A stretch of 33,278 nucleotides of DNA from Sphingobacteriaceae bacterium UBA6709 (GTDB taxonomy: Bacteria; Bacteroidota; Bacteroidia; Sphingobacteriales; Sphingobacteriaceae): assembly GCA_002454425.1 (NCBI GenBank), contig DKIV01000011.1, positions 21,870-55,147 on the forward strand, in the 5' to 3' direction. Position 1 is the stretch's first letter. Every line of letters starts with the position of its first letter. This document shows, in pieces, positions 1 to 7,235 of this stretch. Made by a program: the position numbers and the translations under genes. The notes under the pieces are model-generated. The model saw only the letters and a program-made list of their open reading frames with translations, searched no databases and was not told the DNA's origin.

Positions 1-361
1 ACTGAAGGACATGGACTTGACTGGCGAAAAAATTCATTTCATCTTTGTTCTGTCAGCCTTGCATACCGGTACCCATTGCAGCGTGACTGACAGCTCCGAA
101 GTCACCGGGAGGGTTCAGGCGGCATGTGAATTAAATTTAAAAAGTTATAGCAGGAATTTCGAGAGCAGCGAAAAAGCCGCTTTGCCGGAAAGAACCCGAT
201 GGTAGTGAGCGATATTTCTCTGTTCTCTGGCTTCCAAAAAGCGGCACACTACGCGGAACATGTGTCGATTTCCTGAAGATATTTCGCTTATACTCCGGTC
301 GACCGGGGTAGTACGTTGATCTAAGAAAAGATTCTGCAAAAAGAAAGTCTCCCAGGGAAGA
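1..361. other. Gene-free start of window
   Basis: No convincing gene is seen. The short open frames here have no start signals or recognisable protein character. The stretch holds a perfect 12-bp palindrome, CCGGTCGACCGG, at 295-306. It may contain the end of a transcript entering from outside the window, but nothing in it can be assigned. Confidence 0.5.
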
Positions 362-397
362 AGAAAAACAAAAAAGGCCGGCTAAAGATGCCGGCCT
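362..397 (-). terminator. Intrinsic terminator of the M3 peptidase gene
   Basis: An 8-bp GC-rich stem (AGGCCGGC at 375-382 with GCCGGCCT at 390-397, 7-nt loop) lies just past the minus-strand stop codon at 409. On the minus strand it is followed by a T-rich tail (TTTTTGTTTTTC). This is the classic shape of a rho-independent terminator. Confidence 0.85.
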
Positions 398-408
398 AAA
401 GGTCAAAA

Positions 409-2430
409 CTATAAAAGTCCGCGATTGCGAAGCATCGGTTTAATGTCGGGATCGTGACCACTGAAGTCCTTAAACATCTTGCCAAGATCTTCTGTATTTC
501 CACGCGAAAGAATCATGTCGCGGAAACGTTGGCCATTTTGCCGGGTCAGGCCACCATGCGACTCAAACCAGGCATAAGCATCGTGTTCTAACATCGAGGT
601 CCAGCTGTAAGCATAATATCCGGCGGCGTATCCGTTGCTCCAGATATGTAGAAAATAGCTTGAGCGATAACGAGGCGGGGCGTATGAGATGTTAAGGCCG
701 TCTTTGGTTAAGGCTTCTTTCTCAAAGGCATCCACATCCTTGACAGCGGTGCCAGCGGCGACAGTATGCCAGTTCATATCTAAAGCCGCGGCGGCGAGCA
801 ATTCAGTGAACACATAGCCCTGATTAAAAGATGAAGCTTTCTTAATCTTATCAAGCAGGGTCTGAGGGATGGGTTGTCCTGTTTTATAATGCAAGGCATA
901 GTTCTTCAGCACCTTGGGATCAGAGGCCCAATGTTCATTGAACTGAGACGGAAATTCTACAAAGTCCCGCGCCACGCTTGTTCCTGAAATTCCCGGGTAT
1001 ACCTGATCGGCAAAGATTCCATGCAGGGCATGTCCAAACTCATGAAACATGGTTGTCACATCATCGAAGCTTATTAAGGCAGGCTTTCCAGCCTCTGGTT
1101 TCTGGAAGTTACAAACATTGAAGATCACAGGCTTAGTGCCCATGAGCTTTGACTGAGGCACGAGATTATCCATCCATGCGCCACCGTCCTTATTATCCCG
1201 CTTAAAGTAATCGCAATAGAAGAGGGCGATTTTCGAGCCATCCTTATCAAATACGTCAAACACACGCACATCTTCCTGATATACCGGAAGATCCTTACGC
1301 TCTTTAAAGGTAAGCCCATAGAGCTCACTGGCAGCGAAGAACACACCGTTTATGAGTACCTTATTAAGTTCAAAGTATGGTTTTACCTCATTTTCATCAA
1401 GATCAAACTTTGCCTTGCGCACCTTTTCAGCGTAATAATCCCAGTCCCACGCTTCAAGTTTTATACCCGGACTTTCTTTATCCATGACCGCTTGAATGTC
1501 GGCAGCCTCCTTTTTTACTTTCGATACCGCCGCCGGCACTACTTTCGCAAGAAATGCTTCCACGGCCTGCGGAGTCTGAGCCATCTGATCTTTCAGTTTC
1601 CATGCCGCGTAGTTAGGGAAGCCCATTAACCTCGCCTGTTCAGCACGGATAGCGGCAATGCGCAAAATAATCTTCCGGGTATCTTTATCGTCATTGCCTT
1701 CGCAGCGATTCCAGGCTTTTAAAAACAAGGTCTGGCGCGCCGCGCGATCATCCATTGTCATCAAGGCAGGCTGCTGGGTAGTGTTCTGCAAATCCTTATT
1801 AGCCGATTGCAGCCTGGTGGTAAACTGTGTATTGAGCGTTGCCTCCTCCTTATTCAGTTCCTTAAGTTTAGCTTTCTGATCTTCCGACAACTTAGCGCCG
1901 GCAAGTTCAAAGCGCTGGTAATAAACTTCAAGCAAGCGCAATGCCTCAGCGTCTAAACCTAAAGAGGCGCGCTTATTGTAAATCGCCTCCACTTTGGAAA
2001 ATAAAGGACCATTCAGATAAATAGCATCGTAATTGGCTGCCAGCTGCGGTGCCAGCTCCTCTTTTACTTTCAGAAGTTCAGGATTAGAATTTGCCTGCGT
2101 CAACAAGGAGAATACCGCGGAAGTGCGGCGTAACAAAGCGCCACTCTTTTCGAGAGCAACGATCGTGTTCTCGAAATCAGGGACAGCAGAATTATTAACG
2201 ATACTGTCGACCTCTACCATCTGAAGACGCATACCTTCCAGAAGCGCGGGTTTAAAGTCACCATCTTTGATCTTATCGAAAGCTGGCGCTTGAAAGTCAA
2301 GTTTGCTGGCTTCGGCAAAAGGATTTGATGGTGAAAAAGATACGTTCGCAGAGGAACTTTTCGTGGAGCTGCCATTACAAGCAACTCCCAGAACCGCGCA
2401 TATCACGGGCATATATAAAATTCTCTTCAT
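409..2430 (-). CDS. M3 family metallopeptidase lipoprotein (oligopeptidase A / Dcp-like)
   Basis: A 673-residue zinc metallopeptidase of the thimet oligopeptidase/peptidyl-dipeptidase (M3) family, which cleaves short peptides. The zinc motif HEFGH lies at residues 463-467, and the downstream acidic ligand is probably E492 in VEFPSQ, as in the family. The length fits M3A enzymes. The N-terminus is a lipoprotein signal peptide with lipobox LGVAC (Cys18), so the enzyme is probably anchored in the periplasm or at the outer membrane rather than cytosolic like Escherichia coli OpdA. It is a single-gene unit: a terminator follows directly, and a divergent gene starts about 220 bp upstream. A role in recycling peptides in the envelope is inferred. 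The family call is firm; dipeptidyl-carboxypeptidase versus oligopeptidase specificity cannot be told from sequence alone. Confidence 0.95.
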   Translation of the reverse strand: MKRILYMPVICAVLGVACNGSSTKSSSANVSFSPSNPFAEASKLDFQAPAFDKIKDGDFKPALLEGMRLQMVEVDSIVNNSAVPDFENTIVALEKSGALLRRTSAVFSLLTQANSNPELLKVKEELAPQLAANYDAIYLNGPLFSKVEAIYNKRASLGLDAEALRLLEVYYQRFELAGAKLSEDQKAKLKELNKEEATLNTQFTTRLQSANKDLQNTTQQPALMTMDDRAARQTLFLKAWNRCEGNDDKDTRKIILRIAAIRAEQARLMGFPNYAAWKLKDQMAQTPQAVEAFLAKVVPAAVSKVKKEAADIQAVMDKESPGIKLEAWDWDYYAEKVRKAKFDLDENEVKPYFELNKVLINGVFFAASELYGLTFKERKDLPVYQEDVRVFDVFDKDGSKIALFYCDYFKRDNKDGGAWMDNLVPQSKLMGTKPVIFNVCNFQKPEAGKPALISFDDVTTMFHEFGHALHGIFADQVYPGISGTSVARDFVEFPSQFNEHWASDPKVLKNYALHYKTGQPIPQTLLDKIKKASSFNQGYVFTELLAAAALDMNWHTVAAGTAVKDVDAFEKEALTKDGLNISYAPPRYRSSYFLHIWSNGYAAGYYAYSWTSMLEHDAYAWFESHGGLTRQNGQRFRDMILSRGNTEDLGKMFKDFSGHDPDIKPMLRNRGLL

Positions 2431-2647
2431 TAAAATAAACTAAGTTCCGCTAAATTTATAAAATCCTGCGCGCTATACCAATTACACTCATCATTGACGA
2501 GAAATCTATTAGACAGACATGGCGAGATTATCCTATGGAGCTGATATTTTCGAAAAGCCGCTCAAAAAATCAGCACACGATAACATAAATAGCAATAATG
2601 TAAACACAATTGGGAGGACGTTGTTATAGAAAGAAAAGGATAAGATC

Positions 2648-2980
2648 ATGAATTATAAGAAATTAATCAACGACAACCTTCATGGAAGCTGTGATACAAC
2701 AGCAGTAGTTGCAGCACTTTTAGCTGGTGTAGCCGTGGGCGCTGCCCTTGGAATTTTGTTCGCTCCCGATAGTGGCAGTGAGACAAGAAGTCAGATCTCC
2801 GACAAAGCCAAGGATCTTGCAGGTACCATTAAGGACAAGGCACAACAGGTAAAATCAAGCATCAGTCACAAGGCCGATGACCTCAAAGAGATGAAGGACG
2901 AATTTACTGAAAACGTAAAGGCAAAAGCTGAGAAGGTCCAAGCAGACGTTAAGAACGCTGCAGGAAGCACTACAGCGTAG
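2648..2980 (+). CDS. YtxH domain-containing membrane protein
   Basis: A 110-residue protein. A hydrophobic, Gly/Ala-rich segment at about residues 19-41 ends in the typical LFAPDSGSETR boundary of YtxH/gas-vesicle-GvpP-like proteins. It is followed by a Lys/Asp/Ala-rich, probably amphipathic helical tail with repeated KDKAQQVK-like turns. YtxH proteins are small, abundant, often stress-induced membrane or envelope proteins of unknown biochemical role. The start is supported by the purine-rich stretch AAAGGATAAG upstream. No TAnnTTTG box is seen upstream, so an alternative sigma factor is possible. A strong terminator follows, so the gene is monocistronic. Confidence 0.85.
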   Translation: MNYKKLINDNLHGSCDTTAVVAALLAGVAVGAALGILFAPDSGSETRSQISDKAKDLAGTIKDKAQQVKSSISHKADDLKEMKDEFTENVKAKAEKVQADVKNAAGSTTA

Positions 2981-3019
2981 CCTCGACACAGAATTAAACA
3001 TTCACTTATTTAACGATAT

Positions 3020-3060
3020 AATGCCAACAGAAGCGAGCGCCTCTGTTGGCATTATTTATT
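3020..3060 (+). terminator. Intrinsic terminator of the YtxH gene
   Basis: A perfect 12-bp stem (AATGCCAACAGA at 3020-3031 with TCTGTTGGCATT at 3042-3053) is followed by a T/A-rich tail (ATTATTTATTT). It lies 40 bp after the YtxH stop codon. Confidence 0.85.
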
Positions 3061-3105
3061 TACGCTTTTTCTGATGGTTAACCTGGCGGACATTGCCACC
3101 GTTCC

Positions 3106-3648
3106 TCAGACCTCGGAAATACCGAGCTGACGGATATTAATTTTCAGAAGCCCCGCCACCTTTTTTACTGATACCTTCAGACTATCAGAATCAAACACTT
3201 GTAACTCCAGCCGAAAACCTTTGCCATTCCATATCAGCGACTCATTATCCATTGCTGCTTCTGCTTTTTGAGGCCGATAGTCAACAAGCTGATTTCCGGA
3301 GTATTCGAAAACATAAGGACGTGGATTGTAATCAATGAGCCATGCCAGCAATTCTATATTTTGCTCGGAGGTATGCCTGGATTTTCCTTTTAGCCAATTG
3401 ACCAGCGGTCGAAATTTATCGGGATCGACCTTTTTAATATGTAACATGAAGCTTTCCGGACTTTCTTTATAACCGAAGAAGTCGCGCAGGATCATAAGAT
3501 CCCGGTCAGTACAGCGGCGGGGAATAAGCTCCAGACATTCATCCCGAAGCCTTGCGGCGGTAGGCCTTTTTAAATTCAGCGGTAGCTCTCCCCTTGCGCA
3601 TTTATCAATATAATCTTTAAGAATCGCGGAGCGGTAATCCGCAAACAT
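3106..3648 (-). CDS. Uncharacterised protein, about 180 aa
   Basis: No family is recognised. An ATG at 3648 gives 180 residues and starts MFADYRSAIL; a GTG 12 bp further upstream is an alternative, but AAGGTG upstream of the ATG is a plausible ribosome site. There is no signal peptide or membrane segment. The first two thirds look helical and charged, with RCTDRDLMILRDFFG and LLAWLIDYNPRPYVFEY as the most distinctive stretches; the last third looks like a beta-rich tail. The gene is convergent with YtxH and divergent from the structured leader unit. It resembles lineage-specific proteins of Sphingobacteria in style only; no function is proposed. Confidence 0.75.
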   Translation of the reverse strand: MFADYRSAILKDYIDKCARGELPLNLKRPTAARLRDECLELIPRRCTDRDLMILRDFFGYKESPESFMLHIKKVDPDKFRPLVNWLKGKSRHTSEQNIELLAWLIDYNPRPYVFEYSGNQLVDYRPQKAEAAMDNESLIWNGKGFRLELQVFDSDSLKVSVKKVAGLLKINIRQLGISEV

Positions 3649-3690
3649 CAGAAACGGCACCTTACGAAAATAAAAGCTGAAGCATCCGCA

Positions 3691-3705
3691 TTTTACGGGT
3701 TCCCG
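3691..3705. repeat. 15-bp repeat, copy 1
   Basis: The 15-mer TTTTACGGGTTCCCG occurs here and again at 6906-6920, in the same orientation, on either side of the small-ORF/two-component block. The core CGGG-TT-CCCG is an inverted repeat. Confidence 0.6.
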
Positions 3706-3756
3706 GAATTTCAGGAAATATGGGAATCAGATATCCGCTGCAGGCGGCTGCCAAAG

Positions 3757-3764
3757 TACTTTTG
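3757..3764 (+). promoter_or_regulatory. Bacteroidota -7 box upstream of the structured leader
   Basis: TACTTTTG matches TAnnTTTG exactly. Transcription would start near 3770 and give a leader of about 175 nt before the 57-codon ORF. No clear -33 TTTG is seen at the expected distance. Confidence 0.5.
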
Positions 3765-3769
3765 TGTAA

Positions 3770-3945
3770 CACTAATGAGCAAATAGTGTAATGCTGTGCA
3801 AGATGTTGTCACGCGGAAATGGGAAGTAAACCAACGACACATCTTGCACCAGTACTCTTCCCATAAAGAGAGGCCCCTCTTTTAAGCTCTCCGTACGGAC
3901 AGAATATCCGGCGGGTAAGTCATTCACATCTTAAAAGAGAAGAAA
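3770..3945 (+). ncRNA. Structured 5' leader with possible pseudoknot and competing pairings (riboswitch-like)
   Basis: Seen by eye: P1 pairs 3796-3810 with 3836-3849 (14 bp, one bulged T at 3807). The P1 loop contains ATGGGAAG (3819-3826), perfectly complementary to CTTCCCAT (3857-3864) just past the stem, which would make an H-type pseudoknot. Downstream, CTCTTTTAAG (3877-3886) can pair either with AAAGAG (3865-3870, in part) or with CTTAAAAGAG (3930-3939), which covers the purine-rich ribosome-site region before the ATG at 3946. CACATCTT occurs twice (3838-3845 and 3925-3932), so the 5' strand of P1 could also pair near the start codon. This is the layout of a translational switch, but function is inference. 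No known riboswitch class is recognised. Only 7 nt link P1 to the last pseudoknot strand, so the full P1 and the pseudoknot may not be able to form together. Confidence 0.5.
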
Positions 3946-4119
3946 ATGTTTCAACTGCTAATTGCGGCTTTATTGGGATTGGTATATCCTGAAAGCACAA
4001 CTCCAAATCCCGCTCCATCAAGTTATACAAATGCGGAAAATAATTCAAGTAATGCTAGTCCTACTCAGAGTGATTCGGGAGACGAAGGAGGTAAGAGTAC
4101 GCAGCTACCTCCTCCGTGA
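3946..4119 (+). CDS. Small secreted or membrane-anchored peptide, 57 aa
   Basis: The ATG at 3946 lies 5-10 nt after the purine-rich stretch AAAAGAGAAG. The product starts MFQLLIAALLGLVYP, a hydrophobic segment resembling a short signal or membrane anchor. It continues with a Ser/Asn/Pro/Thr-rich, low-complexity tail that ends in LPPP. It has its own promoter, long structured leader and strong terminator (4142-4173), which argues for a genuine expressed unit rather than a chance frame. An 8-bp inverted repeat (AGGAGGTA 4086-4093 / TACCTCCT 4106-4113) lies in the last codons. It sits directly upstream of a two-component system, so a signal or accessory peptide for that system is possible but unproven. 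A non-coding RNA function of the transcript is an alternative. Confidence 0.55.
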   Translation: MFQLLIAALLGLVYPESTTPNPAPSSYTNAENNSSNASPTQSDSGDEGGKSTQLPPP

Positions 4120-4141
4120 TAGAGAACCAAAATGTTTACTT

Positions 4142-4173
4142 GCCCGGTATGTTTAAATACATTCCGGGCTTTT
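4142..4173 (+). terminator. Terminator after the 57-codon ORF
   Basis: A GC-rich stem GCCCGG (4142-4147) / CCGGGC (4164-4169) is extended inside by ATGT/ACAT across a T-T mismatch and followed directly by TTTT. It separates the small ORF from the kinase gene. Confidence 0.8.
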
Positions 4174-4242
4174 ACATAAGCGAAAAGATTTGTAGAGTTT
4201 ATTGCGCGCAATTATGTTTATTTTGTAAAAAAAATAAGTACC

Positions 4243-5919
4243 GTGCGCCCCATTCTGATATTCATCGTTCTGATACTGACATATACCTCATGCAAACATG
4301 AAAGCAGAGGACTTAAGCTTGGCAGCAACCCGTACTATGAAAAAGCCATTAAATTTCGTGATTCACATCAATCGGATAGTGCGTTTCAATATTTCAATGA
4401 TGCGCGGGATCCCTTTCTTCAAGCTGGCGACCGTCTTGGTGTTGCCCGCTGTTTGATTAATATGGGGATTATAGCTACAGATCATGGCGATAATTTCGGT
4501 GGTCAGGAGTTATCGTTAAGCGCGATTCCTTACCTTGACCCAAATAATCCAGAGCAAAAAATCTTCATGTTCTCGAATTTAAATAATTTAGGACTATCAT
4601 CCGCGAATCTAAAGAAATATGAAGAAGCCATTGCTTTCTATAAGGAATGCCTGAATTATATGAGCGACAGCTCGCTAAAAACCCGCGTGCTAAACAACAT
4701 AGGGAATACATACTATGAGAAAAAGGATTACCGCAATGCCCTGGCATATCAAAAAAAAGCCTACGAGAGTACCGATGATTCTCTACAGTACGTGCGGGCG
4801 CTAAGTAATTATGCACTGACACGTTGGATGATAGACAAAAGGTATAACCCGGTACCGATCTTTATTAAGGCAATGCGTGTGCGTGAGCAATTAGAAGATA
4901 TCTGGGGCCAAAATGCCAGCTATGCTTTCTTCACAGAGTACTATTTGAATAGCAAGCCTGATTCTGCCCTTTACTACGCAAAGAAACAACAAGTGATAGC
5001 CACTATCCTGCGAAGCCCTGACGACAGACTTTTAGCTTTGGGAAGGTTAGTGTTACTTAGCGATGAGCAAGCTTCAAGGCAATACTTCAGTCAATACCAG
5101 CAGCTTGCCGACAGCATCGATGTTAGCCGTAACCAGGCCAAAAACCAATTTGCGATGATACGCTACGAAACGGAAAAGCACAAGGCAGAGACCTTAAAAT
5201 TCCAAAAGGAAAGTTCTAAGCGCTCTTTGGTTATTTATTCCCTTCTTTTTTTCATTACGAGCGTTAGTACCGTAGCGGTAATATGGTATAAAAAGCGGCA
5301 AGCGCATCTTAAACTTGAGAAAGAGCATGCCCTTAAAGAAAATCAGCTGAAGATGTCTAAAAGAATTCATGATGTGGTAGCCAACGGTCTGTACCGGCTG
5401 ATGTCGGAAATTGAACATGGCGGGAAAGAGGAAAAAGATGAAATACTTGATGATATGGAGCGCCTGTATGAACAATCGCGCAACCTTTCCTATGAAGATG
5501 AAAGCCAGTGGGTAGGCAACGATCTTGAACAAGACATCAAACGATTACTTGCAGGATTCTCATCCAATAAAGTTAAAGTAATGCTGGTAGGCGGCAGTGA
5601 CGAGTTTTGGCAACGCTTTGAGGAGGTGCCGCGAAAGCAGGAGATTAAGTATGTGTTGCAGGAGTTGATGGTGAACATGAAAAAGCATAGTGAAGCCAGC
5701 CTTGTGGCCGTGAGATTCGAACACACAGCGGAGGGTTTACGTATACTTTATTCAGACAACGGGAAAGGAATCTCAGGAGACAAAAACTGGGGAAATGGAC
5801 TGCGGAATACGGAAAACCGTATTTTTAATATGCAGGGCTCGATTATATTTGAGACTGGAAAGGATGGCGGACTGCGCGTGCGTATGACTTTCCCAATTAA
5901 AAAGATCGCAAATGTTTAA
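4243..5919 (+). CDS. TPR-containing sensor histidine kinase (lipoprotein-like N-terminus)
   Basis: 558 residues from a GTG start. The N-terminus is a signal peptide with lipobox TYTSC (Cys17). Residues about 30-300 form tetratricopeptide-type helical repeats, probably periplasmic, followed by one transmembrane helix at about 329-348. The cytosolic part has a short dimerisation domain with phosphoacceptor His376 in RIHDVVANGLYRL, in the style of the DesK/LytS-related HisKA_3 kinases. The ATPase domain has an N-box around ELMVNMKKHSEA (474-485), G1 DNGKGI (505-510) and G2 GNGLRN (517-522). The family senses envelope or metabolic cues, but the ligand is unknown. The gene overlaps the following response regulator by 8 bp, so the two are translated together and form a cognate pair. 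Confidence 0.9.
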   Translation: MRPILIFIVLILTYTSCKHESRGLKLGSNPYYEKAIKFRDSHQSDSAFQYFNDARDPFLQAGDRLGVARCLINMGIIATDHGDNFGGQELSLSAIPYLDPNNPEQKIFMFSNLNNLGLSSANLKKYEEAIAFYKECLNYMSDSSLKTRVLNNIGNTYYEKKDYRNALAYQKKAYESTDDSLQYVRALSNYALTRWMIDKRYNPVPIFIKAMRVREQLEDIWGQNASYAFFTEYYLNSKPDSALYYAKKQQVIATILRSPDDRLLALGRLVLLSDEQASRQYFSQYQQLADSIDVSRNQAKNQFAMIRYETEKHKAETLKFQKESSKRSLVIYSLLFFITSVSTVAVIWYKKRQAHLKLEKEHALKENQLKMSKRIHDVVANGLYRLMSEIEHGGKEEKDEILDDMERLYEQSRNLSYEDESQWVGNDLEQDIKRLLAGFSSNKVKVMLVGGSDEFWQRFEEVPRKQEIKYVLQELMVNMKKHSEASLVAVRFEHTAEGLRILYSDNGKGISGDKNWGNGLRNTENRIFNMQGSIIFETGKDGGLRVRMTFPIKKIANV

Positions 5920-6577
5920 TAGAGTGTTAATTGCCGAGGATCACGAAAGTGCAAGTATTTCTGTGAGAAAAGCCCTGTCAGATTTGGGGGTGATACAAGC
6001 GGATTATGTTTTTTATTGTGATGACGCGCTGAAACGTTGTGTGCATGCGCAGCAATACGAAGAGCCCTATGATCTATTAATCACGGATCTTTCATTTGAG
6101 GATGATGAGTATACCGAACGCATAAAAGGTGGCGAGGAGCTTATTGAACAGATAAAGGCGGTGCAGCCGGGGATCAAGGTTCTGGTATTCTCGGCAGAGA
6201 ATAAGCGGAGCGTTATTGACCACCTGATGAATGATCTGGCAGTTAACGCCTATGTACGCAAGGCCAGGCGTGATATTGAAGAGTTAAAACGTGCTATGGC
6301 CGATATCAGCAGTAATAAACGTTACTTAAATCCTGATCTTAAACACCAAAAGGAAGAGGTGAATACCTATGAATTTAGCGACTACGATCTGACGCTGATC
6401 AGACAACTTGCCCATGGTATGAAGCAAAAAGATATTCCCGCCTTTCTTGAGGAACAACAGATTAAACCTTATGGCTTGAGTAGTGTAGAAAAGCGATTAG
6501 GCTTTATGAGAGACGTCCTGGGATTGACAAAGAATGAACAGCTGATTGCTTTCTGCAAAGACCTTGGGATTATTTAG
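5912..6577 (+). CDS. Response regulator with divergent C-terminal domain
   Basis: 221 residues. The N-terminal receiver domain has the acidic pair E9/D10, phosphoacceptor Asp59 in LLITDLSF, Ser94 and the conserved Lys117. The C-terminal part (about 150-221) contains a helical segment, YDLTLIRQLAHGMKQKDI, that resembles the start of a LuxR/NarL helix-turn-helix but continues in an unusual way (SSVEKRLGFMRDVLG instead of the usual TVKxHxxxIxxKL). It is probably DNA binding, but this is inferred. The start ATG lies within the last codons of the kinase gene (8-bp overlap). A perfect hairpin 42 bp after the stop ends the unit. Confidence 0.88.
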   Translation: MFNRVLIAEDHESASISVRKALSDLGVIQADYVFYCDDALKRCVHAQQYEEPYDLLITDLSFEDDEYTERIKGGEELIEQIKAVQPGIKVLVFSAENKRSVIDHLMNDLAVNAYVRKARRDIEELKRAMADISSNKRYLNPDLKHQKEEVNTYEFSDYDLTLIRQLAHGMKQKDIPAFLEEQQIKPYGLSSVEKRLGFMRDVLGLTKNEQLIAFCKDLGII

Positions 6578-6618
6578 ATTGGTAAAAGGAGCGAGAACTA
6601 GCGGGAGGCGGGATACAA

Positions 6619-6646
6619 ACGCTGCTTTCTAAATAGAAAGCAGCGT
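6619..6646 (+). terminator. Hairpin terminator after the response regulator
   Basis: A perfect 12-bp stem, ACGCTGCTTTCT (6619-6630) / AGAAAGCAGCGT (6635-6646), with a 4-nt loop. There is no T-tract after it, so termination is likely but not textbook. Confidence 0.65.
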
Positions 6647-6649
6647 GAT

Positions 6650-7170
6650 AAACTAATGTTAAGTTGGAAAGCTTTCAACCTATAGGTTTAATTTTATAGT
6701 TTGAGCAACACGTAGATTCCGAACACTGATGTTTCAATGAGCTTTTTTGTGATAAGGATTGGTGCCCAGTCCCATTTTAACATAAGCATATCACACATGC
6801 TTTAACCAAGTAATTATTGCCAACACGACCAAATCGATGATGCCTTACAGAACCAGAACATCGTCATCATTTGATTCCTAAAAGTAGAACTTTAAGAGCG
6901 GTCTTTTTTACGGGTTCCCGTAAAGAAACTTCATAGCTTTTCAAAAAACGCAAGCTCGTATTACAAAATACTAAAAAACAACCACTTACAACAAACAAAA
7001 AAAAATACTTTTTAAACTTTTTTGTTCGAAATTTGGTAAAGAGTTGGGCTCAGAAAACTAACGTCATATCAGAGATGCTATTGCCATCTACGAGCCGATG
7101 ATAAGATAACCGTTTAACATAACTATAGGGTTGTTAAAACGTTGCCAACGTTGATAGCCATTAGACAACG
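6650..7170. other. Gene-free AT-rich stretch with inverted repeats
   Basis: No protein gene is seen on either strand. The stretch holds a GAAAGCTTTC palindrome (6667-6676), the inverted repeat TTTACGGG-TT-CCCGTAAA (6907-6924), an A-run/T-run inverted repeat (about 6994-7025), and two AACGTT palindromes separated by GCC (7138-7152). It lies between convergent transcription units. Confidence 0.5.
6906..6920. repeat. 15-bp repeat, copy 2
   Basis: An identical copy of the 15-mer at 3691-3705, here part of a longer 18-bp inverted repeat (6907-6924). Together the copies bracket the leader/small-ORF/two-component block. Confidence 0.6.
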
Positions 7171-7218
7171 AACAGATCATTAAATGAAGGAAGGCAGCCG
7201 TTCATCTTATGATCTGTT
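7171..7218 (-). terminator. Hairpin downstream of the hexuronate operon
   Basis: A 10-bp perfect stem (AACAGATCAT 7171-7180 / ATGATCTGTT 7209-7218), a 3x3 internal loop, then ATGAA/TTCAT. It lies 18 bp past the minus-strand SDR stop codon. No T-tail is present, so it may stabilise the mRNA end as well as terminate. Confidence 0.55.
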
Positions 7219-7235
7219 AGGGTAGCCTTTCATGC

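Noticed and set aside
11..406. Overlapping short open frames (64 and 89 codons) on both strands
   Set aside because: They lack start signals, family features and plausible composition; the minus-strand frame runs through the terminator at 362-397.
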